A program made the translations under genes and the position numbers. 32,059 bases of DNA. Origin: DASWIG01 sp965371445 (lineage in GTDB: Bacteria > Acidobacteriota > Thermoanaerobaculia > Multivoradales > J023). The notes under the pieces are model-generated. The model searched no databases, was not told the origin of the DNA, and saw only the letters and a list, made by a program, of their open reading frames with translations. The stretch is taken from assembly GCA_965371445.1 (NCBI GenBank), contig CBDUYN010000115.1, forward strand, positions 1 through 32,059, written 5' to 3'. The first letter of the stretch is position 1; each line of letters begins with the position of its first letter. Below are positions 1 to 7,162 of the stretch, piece after piece.

Positions 1-107
1 TCGCGGAGCCAGGCCGTCGTCCTCTCGGCGATCTCCGGTCCTATCTGAGCGAGGAGCTCGGCGAGCGTCAAGAGGCCTTTCATTCGGTACAGCGATGTGT
101 GTGTCAT
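1..107 (-). CDS. N-terminal fragment of an unrecognised protein, cut by the left edge
   Basis: The minus strand reads an open frame from ATG at 107 to the window edge, giving about 35 residues (begins MTHTSLYRMKGLLTLAELL). An AGGAG sequence sits 9 nt upstream of the ATG, so this start is well supported although the frame is short. The visible part looks like an amphipathic helix rich in Leu, Ala and Glu, with no signal peptide. I do not recognise the family. An AT-rich stretch with a -10-like hexamer and a small inverted repeat lies directly upstream, as expected for a gene with its own promoter. Confidence 0.6.
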   Translation of the reverse strand, partial: MTHTSLYRMKGLLTLAELLAQIGPEIAERTTAWLR

Positions 108-148
108 AAAGCAAGTCTCCTATTCGTTGACCTCCCCCAGGGCTCTTC

Positions 149-177
149 AGTATATCCACTATAGCATATAGCCGGCA
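149..177 (-). promoter_or_regulatory. Putative promoter with inverted repeat for the left-edge gene
   Basis: On the minus strand TATACT (149-154) resembles a -10 box. The inverted repeat CTATA-GCA-TATAG (159-171) fills the region where the spacer would be and could be an operator. The -35 position (172-177, TGCCGG) is poor. The AT-rich patch stands out sharply from the GC-rich surroundings. Confidence 0.35.
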
Positions 178-273
178 CCCAGGTCGACGGCGAGTGGAAA
201 AGGCGCCCTCCTCGCCGCCGGCCGCGGGACGCGGACCGCTCGTCAAGCTCCGGCTTTGAGGCGAAAGACACCC

Positions 274-807
274 ATGACCCGCACGAGTCAATGGCTCCTT
301 TTCGCATTCCTCGCCGCCGCGACTTGCGGCCTCGTCCTGGCGCTGTGGATACTCCAGCCTCGGGACGCGCAACCGCTCGTCGCCGGAGAGGAGACGAGCT
401 TCCGCTACACCTTCGACCCGCATCTGTTCCTGACCGCCGAGGACGTTTCCGTCTCCCGGTCTGACACGGGCACGGAAGCCGTGTCGCTGGTGATCCGCGC
501 GTCGAACACCGCCGTGGGGGGGGACCTCACCTTCGATCTCAGCGAGCTTCGGTTTGCCGTCGAGACGGTGCAAGGCGACCTTCTCGATCCCGTCCCCGCG
601 GAGTGGCACCTCGATGGCGCCCCTCTACCGGACTCGGCCCTTCCACCCGACGCGACAGCCGAGGCGACGATCCGACTGCTACTGCCAGCGGACGTCGAGC
701 CGGCGGCGGTCGTGATCTGGGAGGAGACCCCGCTCGTCCGGCATTTTCCGTTCGCTCGCGGGAGCTTTCTGGATCCGAGGCTCAGAACAAGCCTCGACGG
801 AGATTGA
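274..807 (+). CDS. Membrane-anchored hypothetical protein, 177 aa
   Basis: The protein has one N-terminal hydrophobic segment (about residues 9-26) followed by an extracytoplasmic region rich in beta-forming and acidic residues. The second half contains a Pro/Asp/Ala linker (PDSALPPDATAEATIRLLLP) and an aromatic stretch near the end. There is no valid lipobox, since the Cys follows AAT, so it is probably anchored by the segment itself or by an uncleaved signal. The overall look is of a small Ig-like extracytoplasmic domain, but that is only an impression. I prefer ATG at 274 to the in-frame TTG at 256 because GAGG (258-261) could serve it, though spacing is long (12 nt). It stands alone; the next gene is convergent, beyond a block of palindromes. 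Confidence 0.6.
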   Translation: MTRTSQWLLFAFLAAATCGLVLALWILQPRDAQPLVAGEETSFRYTFDPHLFLTAEDVSVSRSDTGTEAVSLVIRASNTAVGGDLTFDLSELRFAVETVQGDLLDPVPAEWHLDGAPLPDSALPPDATAEATIRLLLPADVEPAAVVIWEETPLVRHFPFARGSFLDPRLRTSLDGD

Positions 808-869
808 GCGGCCCACGCTAGGTGCGCTAGATTCCTGAACATCTGTACAAACGAGTCAAGTTTGCTCGA

Positions 870-1050
870 CGGCTCCTTCCGGGAGCCAGCTTCAGCTGGC
901 TTTCCAGCCCATAGCACGGGTCTTCAGGCCCGTTGCGGAGGTCGCCGAGCCTCGAATCGTCGTGCTTCCCGCCGCCCCCGCGACGGGCCTCAAGGCCCGT
1001 GCCATGGACCTGGAAGCCGGCTGCGCGCCCCGGGCTGAAGCCGGCTCAGA
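870..1050. repeat. Inverted pair of REP-like hairpin units (BIME-like element)
   Basis: Four hairpins lie between two convergent genes: AGCCAGC-TTCA-GCTGGCT (884-901), ACGGGTC-TTCA-GGCCCGT (916-933), ACGGGCCT-CA-AGGCCCGT (983-1000), and a pair of AGCCGGCT arms (1014-1021 and about 1039-1046). The reverse complement of the right half resembles the left half, including the order CCAT-GCACGGG-CTT-AGGCCCGT-GCGG. The block is therefore two copies of one two-hairpin unit in inverted orientation around a spacer of about 40 nt. Such elements are usually non-autonomous palindromic repeats. No transposase is present in the window. The remaining bases between 808 and 1089 show no gene. Confidence 0.7.
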
Positions 1051-1089
1051 AGAACATGCTCGTCGGTCTGAGGTGCCCACCACGCTAGG

Positions 1090-2475
1090 TCAGGCCGGAA
1101 AGATCTTTCCCGGATTCATGAGGTTTTCCGGGTCGATCGCCGCTTTTAAGCTCCGCATGACGTCGATCGCGTTCCTGCCGTGCTCGGCTTCCATGAAGAC
1201 GCTCTTGCCGATCCCGACGCCGTGCTCGCCGGTCGACGTGCCGTCCATTCCAAGCGCCCGCTCGACGAGGCGCGTGTGGATTCGCTCCGCCTCGGCGACA
1301 TCGGCCTCGTCCTCGGGGTCGACGATCATCAGCAGGTGGAAGTTGCCGTCGCCGACGTGACCGACAAGGGGCGCGACGAGATCCGTGCCGGCGACGTCTT
1401 GCTGCGTCTCCAGGATGCAGTCGGCGAGCCGCGAGATCGGGACGCAGACGTCCGTCGACCAGCCTTCGCAGCCGGGCCGCAAGGCCAGAGCCGCGAAGTA
1501 GACGTGATGGCGCGCCTCCCACAGCCGCTCGCGCTGGGCCGCCTCGGTGGCCCAGCGGAAGTCGCTCCCGCCGTTCTCCCCGGCGATCTCCTCGACGTCG
1601 CGCGCCTGCTCCTCGACGCCGGCGGCGCTGCCGTGGAACTCCAGCATCAGGGTCGGCCGCGGCGCGTAGTCGAGCGAGGCGTAGCGGTTGACGGCGTCCA
1701 TCATGAGGGCGTCCAGAAGCTCGATCCGCGCCACCGGGATCCCCGTCTGGATGGTCTCGATCGCCGTGCGCACGGCTGCCTCCAGGTCGGGGAACGAGAC
1801 CACGGCCGAGGAGAGGGCCTCCGGGATGCCGTAGAGGCGCACGGTCAGCTCCGTGATGACGCCGAGCGTCCCCTCGGAGCCCACGAAGAGATGCGTCAGG
1901 TCGTAGCCCGCCGCGGACTTGCGCGCCCGCTGCGAGGTCTTGACGACGCGGCCGTCGCCCAGGACGACGGTCAGGGCGAGGACGTTCTCGCTCATCGTGC
2001 CGTAGCGCACGGCGTTGGTGCCCGAGGCGCGGGTCGCGGCCATGCCGCCGAGAGTCGCCTCGGCCCCCGGGTCGACGGGAAAAAAAAGGCCGTGGTCCTC
2101 GGCGCGGCGGTTGAGCTGCTGGCGGGTCACGCCGGCCTCGACGGTGGCGTCGAGGTCGTCGGCGCGGATCGCGAGGATGCGCTCCATGCGCGAGAGGTCG
2201 AGCGAGATGCCGCCGTGCAGGGCGTGCACCTGGCCCTCCAACGAGGTGCCGGCGCCGAAGGGGACGACCGGCAGGCGATGACGGGCGCAGATTTCGACGA
2301 TTCGCACCACCTCCTGCGTCGACTCGGTGAAGCAGACGGCGTCGGGGGGGTGCGGGGGGTGCCAGGAGGCGTCCTTGCCGTGAGCGACGCGGATCGCGTC
2401 GGCGGTGCTGAAGCGTTCTCCGAGGAGCGCGGCGAGGGACGCGAAGGCGTCGTCTCGATCTTTGCTGTCGTTCAT
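1090..2475 (-). CDS. FAD-binding D-lactate/glycolate-type dehydrogenase
   Basis: This is a flavoprotein of the GlcD / cytochrome-type D-lactate dehydrogenase family, expected to oxidise a D-2-hydroxy acid to a 2-oxo acid and pass electrons onward. The N-terminal FAD-binding (PCMH) domain carries VPFGAGTSLEGQ near residue 75 and GYDLTHLFVGSEGTLG further on. The C-terminal FAD-oxidase domain carries GHVGDGNFH and STGEHGVGIGK, the His-containing motifs that bind flavin and metal, and it ends with NPGKIFP. Length (461 aa) is normal for the single-subunit form. An ATG at 2484 is in frame, but it lies inside a TAGAAT -10-like hexamer (2483-2488), so ATG 2475, 7 nt downstream of that box, is the likelier start and the mRNA may be leaderless. 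Exact substrate cannot be read; no glcE/glcF genes are adjacent, which favours the D-lactate dehydrogenase type. Confidence 0.88.
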   Translation of the reverse strand: MNDSKDRDDAFASLAALLGERFSTADAIRVAHGKDASWHPPHPPDAVCFTESTQEVVRIVEICARHRLPVVPFGAGTSLEGQVHALHGGISLDLSRMERILAIRADDLDATVEAGVTRQQLNRRAEDHGLFFPVDPGAEATLGGMAATRASGTNAVRYGTMSENVLALTVVLGDGRVVKTSQRARKSAAGYDLTHLFVGSEGTLGVITELTVRLYGIPEALSSAVVSFPDLEAAVRTAIETIQTGIPVARIELLDALMMDAVNRYASLDYAPRPTLMLEFHGSAAGVEEQARDVEEIAGENGGSDFRWATEAAQRERLWEARHHVYFAALALRPGCEGWSTDVCVPISRLADCILETQQDVAGTDLVAPLVGHVGDGNFHLLMIVDPEDEADVAEAERIHTRLVERALGMDGTSTGEHGVGIGKSVFMEAEHGRNAIDVMRSLKAAIDPENLMNPGKIFPA

Positions 2476-2482
2476 GGTGCCC

Positions 2483-2488
2483 ATTCTA
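2483..2488 (-). promoter_or_regulatory. Putative leaderless -10 box for the FAD dehydrogenase
   Basis: TAGAAT on the minus strand ends 7 nt before ATG 2475, with no Shine-Dalgarno sequence between. The -35 region is poor. It sits back to back with the DUF971 promoter in a very short divergent gap. Confidence 0.45.
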
Positions 2489-2526
2489 GCTCTGGCTCTG
2501 CCCTACTTCCCGGGCCCCGGGTGGAG

Positions 2527-2532
2527 TAGACT
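2527..2532 (+). promoter_or_regulatory. Putative leaderless -10 box for the DUF971 gene
   Basis: TAGACT lies 6 nt before ATG 2539. The intervening bases (CGCCCC) hold no ribosome binding site, a layout typical of leaderless transcripts. Confidence 0.4.
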
Positions 2533-2538
2533 CGCCCC

Positions 2539-2883
2539 ATGGAGATCTATCTCACCGAGGCCCGCCAGCTCAAGGAGGAGAGGCAGGTCCGCCTGAGCTT
2601 CTCCGACGGCCACAGCGGCGAGTTCGACGACGCCTACCTGCGGGGTTACTGTCCCTGCGCCACCTGCCAGGGGCACGAGTCGCTGCGTATCGAGTACCGC
2701 CGGCCGGAGCGTGACGTGCGGGTCGCCTCGATCCAGCCGGTGGGCAACTACGCCGTCTCCTTCGCCTTCACCGACGGCCACTCCACGGGCATCTACCGCT
2801 TCGACTTCCTGCGCGAGATCTGCCCGTGCGCCGAGTGCGCGGCACGTTTCGGCACCCGCACCAAGGGCGTCGCCCGCAGTTAG
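2539..2883 (+). CDS. DUF971 / GBBH-like N-terminal domain protein, 114 aa
   Basis: This is a stand-alone DUF971 protein, the small domain also found at the N-terminus of gamma-butyrobetaine hydroxylases. It has two halves, each starting with a beta segment ending in a DGH turn (SFSDGHSGEF; FTDGHSTGIY), each followed by a cysteine pair: CPCATC near residue 38 and CPCAEC near residue 94. The cysteines suggest metal or Fe-S binding. Family members often sit near Mrp/ApbC Fe-S carrier genes, but no such gene is here. The biochemical role is unknown. The gene is divergent from the FAD dehydrogenase with only a short gap, so the two may share regulation. Confidence 0.82.
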   Translation: MEIYLTEARQLKEERQVRLSFSDGHSGEFDDAYLRGYCPCATCQGHESLRIEYRRPERDVRVASIQPVGNYAVSFAFTDGHSTGIYRFDFLREICPCAECAARFGTRTKGVARS

Positions 2884-2928
2884 GGAGGATTCGGCCCCAC
2901 CTGGCGAAGACGCTCCCGGCGCCTCTTG

Positions 2929-2941
2929 AAGGAACTTCCTT
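2929..2941. promoter_or_regulatory. Palindrome upstream of the AraC-TPR gene, possible operator
   Basis: AAGGAA-C-TTCCTT is a perfect 13-nt inverted repeat. It lies about 20 nt upstream of a TACACT -10-like box (2963-2968), close to where a -35 element should be, and no good -35 is otherwise seen. It could be a binding site, perhaps for the regulator encoded downstream, but this is inference from position only. Confidence 0.35.
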
Positions 2942-2962
2942 TCCCCTCGGAGCCGGTTCTGT

Positions 2963-2968
2963 TACACT
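2963..2968 (+). promoter_or_regulatory. Putative -10 box for the AraC-TPR gene
   Basis: TACACT is centred about 25 nt before ATG 2990, leaving room for a short leader with the GAGGAG ribosome binding site. No convincing -35 element is present. Confidence 0.4.
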
Positions 2969-2989
2969 GGGTGGCCAGAGGAGAGAGCC

Positions 2990-4648
2990 ATGACTACCAA
3001 CCGTGACCGGACGCTTCGAGACCAAGCCGCACAACCCACGCTTCAGCGCATTCACGCCGATAGTGACCGCGTCAGCCAGCGATTGAAGCCCCTTCTCGAC
3101 ACGATTTCCAGGCGTCTTTTTGACTTCGACTTCAACGTCGCCGCCCTGTGGCGGGAACACTCGATCGCCGACAAGTCGGCCTCGACCCGGTTCCAGGAGC
3201 TGGGAACCACCCCCAGCACCTACATCGCCGACTCCCGCCTTGAGGTCGCGGGACGCCTGCTGGCGAAGACCTCGCTCCCGTTGTGGCGCGTCGCGCAAGC
3301 GGTCGGCTATTCGAGCGAGCGGACCTTCGGGCGCGCGTTCAAGCAGCGGATGGGCCGAACCCCGGCCGCCTACCGCCGGAATCCAACCCCTCCGAGCGCC
3401 TCGGCGCCTCTGGGGTCGAAGCTCCTCAGAGGCCTGAAGGGCCGCCTCGCGAAGGACGACGGCCTCGACCTCGTGAAGCACCTCGAAGGGATCGTGCAGG
3501 GGCTCCGGGTCCTCTACGAGCTCCCGACGGCCAAGGACTCGGCGATCTCGGTCCCCAGGCTCATGGCCGGCCAGGAGTTCGAGTGGCTCCAGGCGGAGAG
3601 GTTGGTCTGGCCGCGGCTGGAGGGCCTGTCGTTTGACCAGCAGCGTCATTTCATCCGTCAATGCCGTCCGTTCTCGACGCCGGCGCTGTTCGACCTCCTC
3701 CACAGTAAGTCGCGAGAAGAGGGCCGCAACGACCGCCAGCGCGGCATCGATCTCTCGCTGCTGGCGCTGGAGAGCCTCGACGCGAACCAGGCGTCCCTGG
3801 GAGAGCTCGTCTACAGGCTTCGCCCTCAGGGCTGGGCGTGGCTCGGCAACGCCCAGCGGTTGGCCTTGGACTTCCTCGGTGCCGATCGGGCGTGCCAGCG
3901 TTCCCTCGTCGAGCTGAAAGCGACGGCGGACCCCTTCGCGGCCGGGATCGTCTACGTGTGCCAGGGAACCCTGCGCATGTTTCAGCGCCGCTTCGACGAA
4001 GCGACCGAGATCTTGGACGCCGCGGTGCCGGCCTTCAAGAAGGCCGAAAATTGTCATTGGGAGGTCACGGCGTTGGTTCATCGTGCTCTGGTGTCGATCT
4101 ATGCGACACGGCATGAGGAAGCCATGCCTCCCCTCCGCCAGGCCACGGCCCTGGCAGGCGGCGTGAACGAGCCTCTGGCCTTCCGGGTGACCCACACCAT
4201 GGTGATCGCCCTCGTCTGGGCCGAGCACTTCAATCAGGCTGAAGCGTGCCTCAAGTCGCTGAGGCAGCCTTTCGGCAGGGAGCTCTGGTATTGGCAGACA
4301 CGATGGCTGCAAGCCAGTATCGACCACGGGCTGGGCAGGGTCGAGGGGGCGGAAGAGAAGTATCTCTCGGCCCTGAAAGGTCTGGAAGCTCTGGAAGAGA
4401 CGTTCTATGCGGCACTCTTGCACCTCGACCTGGCGGTCCTGTATGCCGAGGCGGGGCAGCGGATAAAGGTCGTCGAGATCTGCAGGAGCATCTGCCCGGT
4501 TCTGGACGCGATGAAGCTCCACGACGAGACGGTGGTCAGCCTTCGATTGCTGAGCCAAGCCGTCGCCGAAACGCGCGTTACGGCGAAGATCCTTCGCGAC
4601 CTGCGCTCCTCGTTGCGTCGAGACCCCCTGACCGAGCTACCCGGGTAG
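2990..4648 (+). CDS. AraC-type DNA-binding protein with C-terminal TPR-like region, 552 aa
   Basis: Residues about 30-130 form an AraC/XylS double helix-turn-helix domain: the first HTH matches the pattern around FNVAALWREHSIADKSASTR, and the second carries LWRVAQAVGYSSERTFGRAFKQ followed by the conserved G-TPAAYRR end. AraC proteins usually have this domain at the C-terminus; here it is near the N-terminus and is followed by about 420 residues of helical repeats. Repeat units around residues 325-520 look like tetratricopeptide repeats (for example the stretch starting RRFDEATEILDAAVPAF). There is no transmembrane segment, so it should be cytosolic. The TPR part may sense a protein or peptide partner. 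A GAGGAG site 6-8 nt before ATG fixes the start. A strong hairpin overlaps its stop codon. The target genes are unknown; the tiny ORF just downstream is one candidate. Confidence 0.8.
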   Translation: MTTNRDRTLRDQAAQPTLQRIHADSDRVSQRLKPLLDTISRRLFDFDFNVAALWREHSIADKSASTRFQELGTTPSTYIADSRLEVAGRLLAKTSLPLWRVAQAVGYSSERTFGRAFKQRMGRTPAAYRRNPTPPSASAPLGSKLLRGLKGRLAKDDGLDLVKHLEGIVQGLRVLYELPTAKDSAISVPRLMAGQEFEWLQAERLVWPRLEGLSFDQQRHFIRQCRPFSTPALFDLLHSKSREEGRNDRQRGIDLSLLALESLDANQASLGELVYRLRPQGWAWLGNAQRLALDFLGADRACQRSLVELKATADPFAAGIVYVCQGTLRMFQRRFDEATEILDAAVPAFKKAENCHWEVTALVHRALVSIYATRHEEAMPPLRQATALAGGVNEPLAFRVTHTMVIALVWAEHFNQAEACLKSLRQPFGRELWYWQTRWLQASIDHGLGRVEGAEEKYLSALKGLEALEETFYAALLHLDLAVLYAEAGQRIKVVEICRSICPVLDAMKLHDETVVSLRLLSQAVAETRVTAKILRDLRSSLRRDPLTELPG

Positions 4649-4668
4649 GGGGGTCTGAGCGACCCCCC
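4648..4668 (+). terminator. Strong hairpin at the end of the AraC-TPR gene
   Basis: GGGGGGTC-TGAGC-GACCCCCC forms a perfect 8-bp GC-rich stem that begins at the last base of the TAG stop. No T-run follows, so it is not a textbook intrinsic terminator, but it may still stall transcription or protect the 3' end. It may act from both strands, since the 19-codon ORF ends 19 nt away on the other strand. Confidence 0.5.
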
Positions 4669-4686
4669 GATCGGTGCCTAGCCCCT

Positions 4687-4746
4687 TCAGCCGAGCAGGT
4701 CCAGACCCGGGGGTGCGCCTGCCTTCGTTCCGGTTTTCGTCTTCAT
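4687..4746 (-). CDS. Candidate 19-aa small protein or signalling peptide
   Basis: The minus strand encodes MKTKTGTKAGAPPGLDLLG between ATG at 4746 and TGA at 4687-4689. AGGAG (4754-4758) lies exactly 7 nt upstream, one of the best-spaced ribosome binding sites in the window, which is why I list such a short frame. The N-terminal half is basic (four Lys in eight residues) and the C-terminal half is Gly/Pro rich and hydrophobic; there is no signal peptide and no Cys. Thr and Gly would permit a peptide-leader type role, but no modification enzyme is adjacent. It faces the AraC-TPR regulator tail to tail across the hairpin. A promoter-like pair lies upstream at 4836-4865. Function unknown. Confidence 0.45.
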   Translation of the reverse strand: MKTKTGTKAGAPPGLDLLG

Positions 4747-4835
4747 GACGTTACTCCTAGAGATCGGTTTACGGTTCGCCCTCACCCTCAGCCGAGCACG
4801 ACGCCGGCTGATTCGGTGTCTGGACTTCCCGCCTC

Positions 4836-4865
4836 AAGATACCCTATTGGCAGGCGTTTTGTCCC
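4836..4865 (-). promoter_or_regulatory. Possible promoter for the 19-codon ORF
   Basis: On the minus strand GGGACA (4860-4865) and TATCTT (4836-4841) are 18 nt apart. A start point near 4829 would give a leader of about 80 nt. The flanking stretch 4840-4990 is noticeably AT-richer than the rest of the window; apart from these sites and the hairpin at 5015-5033, I see no gene in 4747-5062. Confidence 0.35.
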
Positions 4866-5014
4866 CTAAAGCGACGATTTGCCTGGATTTTTGCAGACGA
4901 GATGTCCCTGAAGCTGTTCACCGGACTCGATTTCATGGTAGAGAGAAATAAAACGGCTGGAAAACACCCCGGTGGAACCATTTTGGATCCCTTGGGCTTT
5001 GCACGGTGACACGA

Positions 5015-5033
5015 CTCGGACTCCGGGTCCGAG
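5015..5033 (-). terminator. Hairpin downstream of the glycosyltransferase gene
   Basis: CTCGGAC-TCCGG-GTCCGAG is a perfect 7-bp stem about 30 nt beyond the stop codon of the minus-strand glycosyltransferase. A clear T-tract is lacking, so this is a weak terminator candidate. Confidence 0.35.
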
Positions 5034-5062
5034 GTGCCCGAATCCAGGCAGCGGGGCCGTGA

Positions 5063-6514
5063 CTAGCCGCCGTCGGCGAAGCCGTCGTACTTCAGGACCA
5101 CGGTACGGTCGTCGAGGATCGTCCCCTGGGAGTCGCGCTCGCCCTTCAGGAGGTAGCTACGGGGCTTCCAGCCGAGCCCCAGGTGATAGAGGGCGAGGAC
5201 GACGAGAAGCGCCGCCAGGATCTCGGCGCCGTACTTGCGTCCGAGCGTAGCGAGCCCACAGGCCGCCACCATCGTGACGAGGGGCGCCACGATCGTCATC
5301 CCGCGCAGGTAGGGGAAAAAAGCGACGGCGATCGCGAACCGGTAGGCGACGAAGGCGCCGACGACGGCGAGGAGCAGCCGATCCTGCCGCAGGCGGTAGA
5401 CCCCGAGAGCGACGAGGCAGGCGACGGCAATCGCGTAGAGCGTCGGAACCTCGGAGGAGGCCATGTCGACCGGCCGCCGCGTCCAGACGTCGCCCTTGGG
5501 CCAATCGCGCCAGGTCCAGCCGAAGGCGAAGGCCTGAAGCGAGTGGAGGGCCTTTTGGAAAGAGCGGGAGAGGAAGCGTCCGGGGCGAGCGGCCATCTCG
5601 CCGAAGGCGATGCGGTAGCCGTGGACGATGTACTCGTTGTGGCGCGGATGGTTCGGGTCGAGGATCGCTTCGCCGTCCCCGGTGACCGGCAGCTTGCGGC
5701 GCGAGAAGTAGATGTCGTCCTCGGTCGTGGCAAGGGCGAAGTTGAGCGGACCGTAGAAGGAGACCGGAACGAGGGTCGGCAGGGGCTCGGGGAGCGTTTT
5801 GGCGTGGGCTTCGTTGTAGGCCGCTATGTCGAAGGCGTTGGCGACGGTGTAGGGGGCGACGAGGAGAAACGCCCCGAGGGCCGTCAGGGCGGCGAAGCGC
5901 CGGTGCCTCGGCGTGACCGCGGCGGCGACGACGACGAGCGCCAGGACGGCGAGGTGCTCGGCGCGGGCCAGGGTCGCGAGGCCGTGGAGGAGGCCTCCGG
6001 CGAGCGGCCACCAGCCGCCTCGAAGGCCGAGGTAGAGGAGGACGAAGACGAGGAGCCGATAGGGCGCCTCGCTGTTGGCGACGGAGGAGAGCAGGAGCTC
6101 GCCGAAACCGAGCGGCAGGAGGAGCGAGATCCAGAGAGCATGCTCCACCCTCTCGCGCAGCAGCAGGTAGAGGACGGCGAAGCTCGCGGCGTTGATCGCC
6201 GCCATCATCACCTTCGAGGCGACGTAGACCGACTCGGGCTCCGAAGAAAGGCCCCAGAGGGGCAGGAGGAGCCAGGTGACGAGCGGTGGGTGAAAGGGGA
6301 GCTTGCCGCCCAGGGCCGTGGTGCCCTCGGCGAGATGGCGGGCCGTCTCCAGGAAGTGGAGACCGTCGCCGAAGAAAAAGGCGCTGACCGGCCGGTGCCA
6401 GAGGAGGTCCCCCTTCAGGTAGACGAGGTGGGCGAGCAGGGTCCAGCCGAAGACGGCCCATGCCGCGGCGGCCGGTGGACGGCGCGGCGCGGCGGGTGAC
6501 GGCGGGGCGCTCAA
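5063..6514 (-). CDS. GT-C type polytopic membrane glycosyltransferase, 483 aa
   Basis: This is a multi-spanning protein (roughly ten hydrophobic segments) of the PMT/ArnT-like GT-C superfamily, which transfers sugars from polyprenyl-phosphate donors on the outer face of the inner membrane. After the first membrane segment the first loop carries an Asp-containing motif (FGDGLHFLETARHLAEG), the place of the catalytic acid in this fold, followed by LPFHPPLVTWLLLPLW, the PP-containing motif typical of PMT_2 proteins. A soluble loop lies at about residues 230-330. Donor and acceptor cannot be told from sequence. The start is TTG at 6514, sharing TTGA with the stop of the gene upstream, so translation is probably coupled. 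The N-terminus before the first membrane segment is short and Pro/Ala rich. Confidence 0.75.
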   Translation of the reverse strand: MSAPPSPAAPRRPPAAAAWAVFGWTLLAHLVYLKGDLLWHRPVSAFFFGDGLHFLETARHLAEGTTALGGKLPFHPPLVTWLLLPLWGLSSEPESVYVASKVMMAAINAASFAVLYLLLRERVEHALWISLLLPLGFGELLLSSVANSEAPYRLLVFVLLYLGLRGGWWPLAGGLLHGLATLARAEHLAVLALVVVAAAVTPRHRRFAALTALGAFLLVAPYTVANAFDIAAYNEAHAKTLPEPLPTLVPVSFYGPLNFALATTEDDIYFSRRKLPVTGDGEAILDPNHPRHNEYIVHGYRIAFGEMAARPGRFLSRSFQKALHSLQAFAFGWTWRDWPKGDVWTRRPVDMASSEVPTLYAIAVACLVALGVYRLRQDRLLLAVVGAFVAYRFAIAVAFFPYLRGMTIVAPLVTMVAACGLATLGRKYGAEILAALLVVLALYHLGLGWKPRSYLLKGERDSQGTILDDRTVVLKYDGFADGG

Positions 6515-6951
6515 CGGGCGAGGGCCCGGGCTTCGTTGAGCAGGCTGTGGACCCGGACCAGCTCCCCGGCCGGGTTCGCCGACATTCCGCTGCCGCTACG
6601 GAAGCGTTCGTCGTAGTCCTCGACGAGCTCGTCGAGGCGGTCCATGGCCTCTTTGGCCTTGCCGCAGGCGGCCTCGGAGCAGGAGCACTGCGACCGGGCG
6701 GCGGCAATCTCGTCTCTCACCGAGCCGACGAAGCCGTCCCAGGCGTCGGTGCCGGCGCCCGGGGCGAAGCGCCGGCCGACGTCGTCGCCGAAGGTGTTGC
6801 TGGCCCGGTCCGCCTGGTAGACGCACCGCGCCGGGGCGGTGTCGCCCGCGCCGGCACCCTGGCCCATCTGCTGCTGGATCCAGGGAAGGCCTTGGGTGTA
6901 GCCCACGTAGAAGACGAGAGCGACGACGGCCAGGGTGATTAGCTGTTTCAT
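6511..6951 (-). CDS. Small membrane-anchored protein with four cysteines, 146 aa
   Basis: A single N-terminal hydrophobic segment (residues 4-19) is followed by a Gln/Gly/Ala linker and an extracytoplasmic, mostly helical domain. Cysteines at about 43, 89, 91 and 96 (the last three as CSC-x4-C) could form two disulfides outside the membrane. The C-terminal part (from about residue 98) is an acidic helix rich in Asp, Glu and Arg. I do not recognise the family. It is first in a two-gene unit with the glycosyltransferase (TTGA overlap), so it may be an accessory or substrate-handling partner. The start lies 6 nt after a TAGTAT box, with no ribosome binding site. Confidence 0.65.
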   Translation of the reverse strand: MKQLITLAVVALVFYVGYTQGLPWIQQQMGQGAGAGDTAPARCVYQADRASNTFGDDVGRRFAPGAGTDAWDGFVGSVRDEIAAARSQCSCSEAACGKAKEAMDRLDELVEDYDERFRSGSGMSANPAGELVRVHSLLNEARALAR

Positions 6952-6957
6952 GGCACC

Positions 6958-6985
6958 ATACTACACCGGTTCCGGCGTCTGTCCG
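6958..6985 (-). promoter_or_regulatory. Putative leaderless promoter of the Cys protein/glycosyltransferase pair
   Basis: On the minus strand CGGACA (6980-6985) and TAGTAT (6958-6963) are separated by 16 nt, and the -10 box ends 6 nt before ATG 6951. This is the best-formed of the leaderless-type promoters in the window. Confidence 0.5.
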
Positions 6986-7091
6986 TCTCCCCGACCGGAC
7001 GACGGCGTCGCCCGGAGAAGACAATCCGTCCCGGGATCGCCCCATTTCGCCGATACTCGCCCTCGGGAACGAGGTTGGAACCTTCTTTGCA

Positions 7092-7097
7092 TAGAAT
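7092..7097 (+). promoter_or_regulatory. Putative -10 box upstream of the envelope cluster
   Basis: TAGAAT lies 66 nt before the lipoprotein start in an AT-richer patch. No convincing -35 is seen at 16-18 nt. The 211-bp divergent gap thus carries promoter-like elements in both directions and nothing else recognised. Confidence 0.35.
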
Positions 7098-7162
7098 TGT
7101 GCTTCGGCAGAGGATCTCGATCGACCAGAGGATCGTTTACCATGGAGAGCCTGGAGCGGACC

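Noticed and set aside
1180..2529. Long open frame on the plus strand opposite the FAD dehydrogenase (449 codons)
   Set aside because: Composition is the Arg/Gly/Asp/Val-rich pattern of an antisense shadow in GC-rich DNA; the minus-strand protein has all family motifs.
2768..4558. 596-codon open frame opposite the AraC-TPR gene
   Set aside because: No recognisable domain, antisense to a gene with a clear AraC domain and a ribosome binding site.
4745..4951. 68-codon plus-strand frame in the gap after the AraC-TPR gene
   Set aside because: No ribosome binding site and no domain; its start overlaps the start of the better supported 19-codon minus-strand frame.
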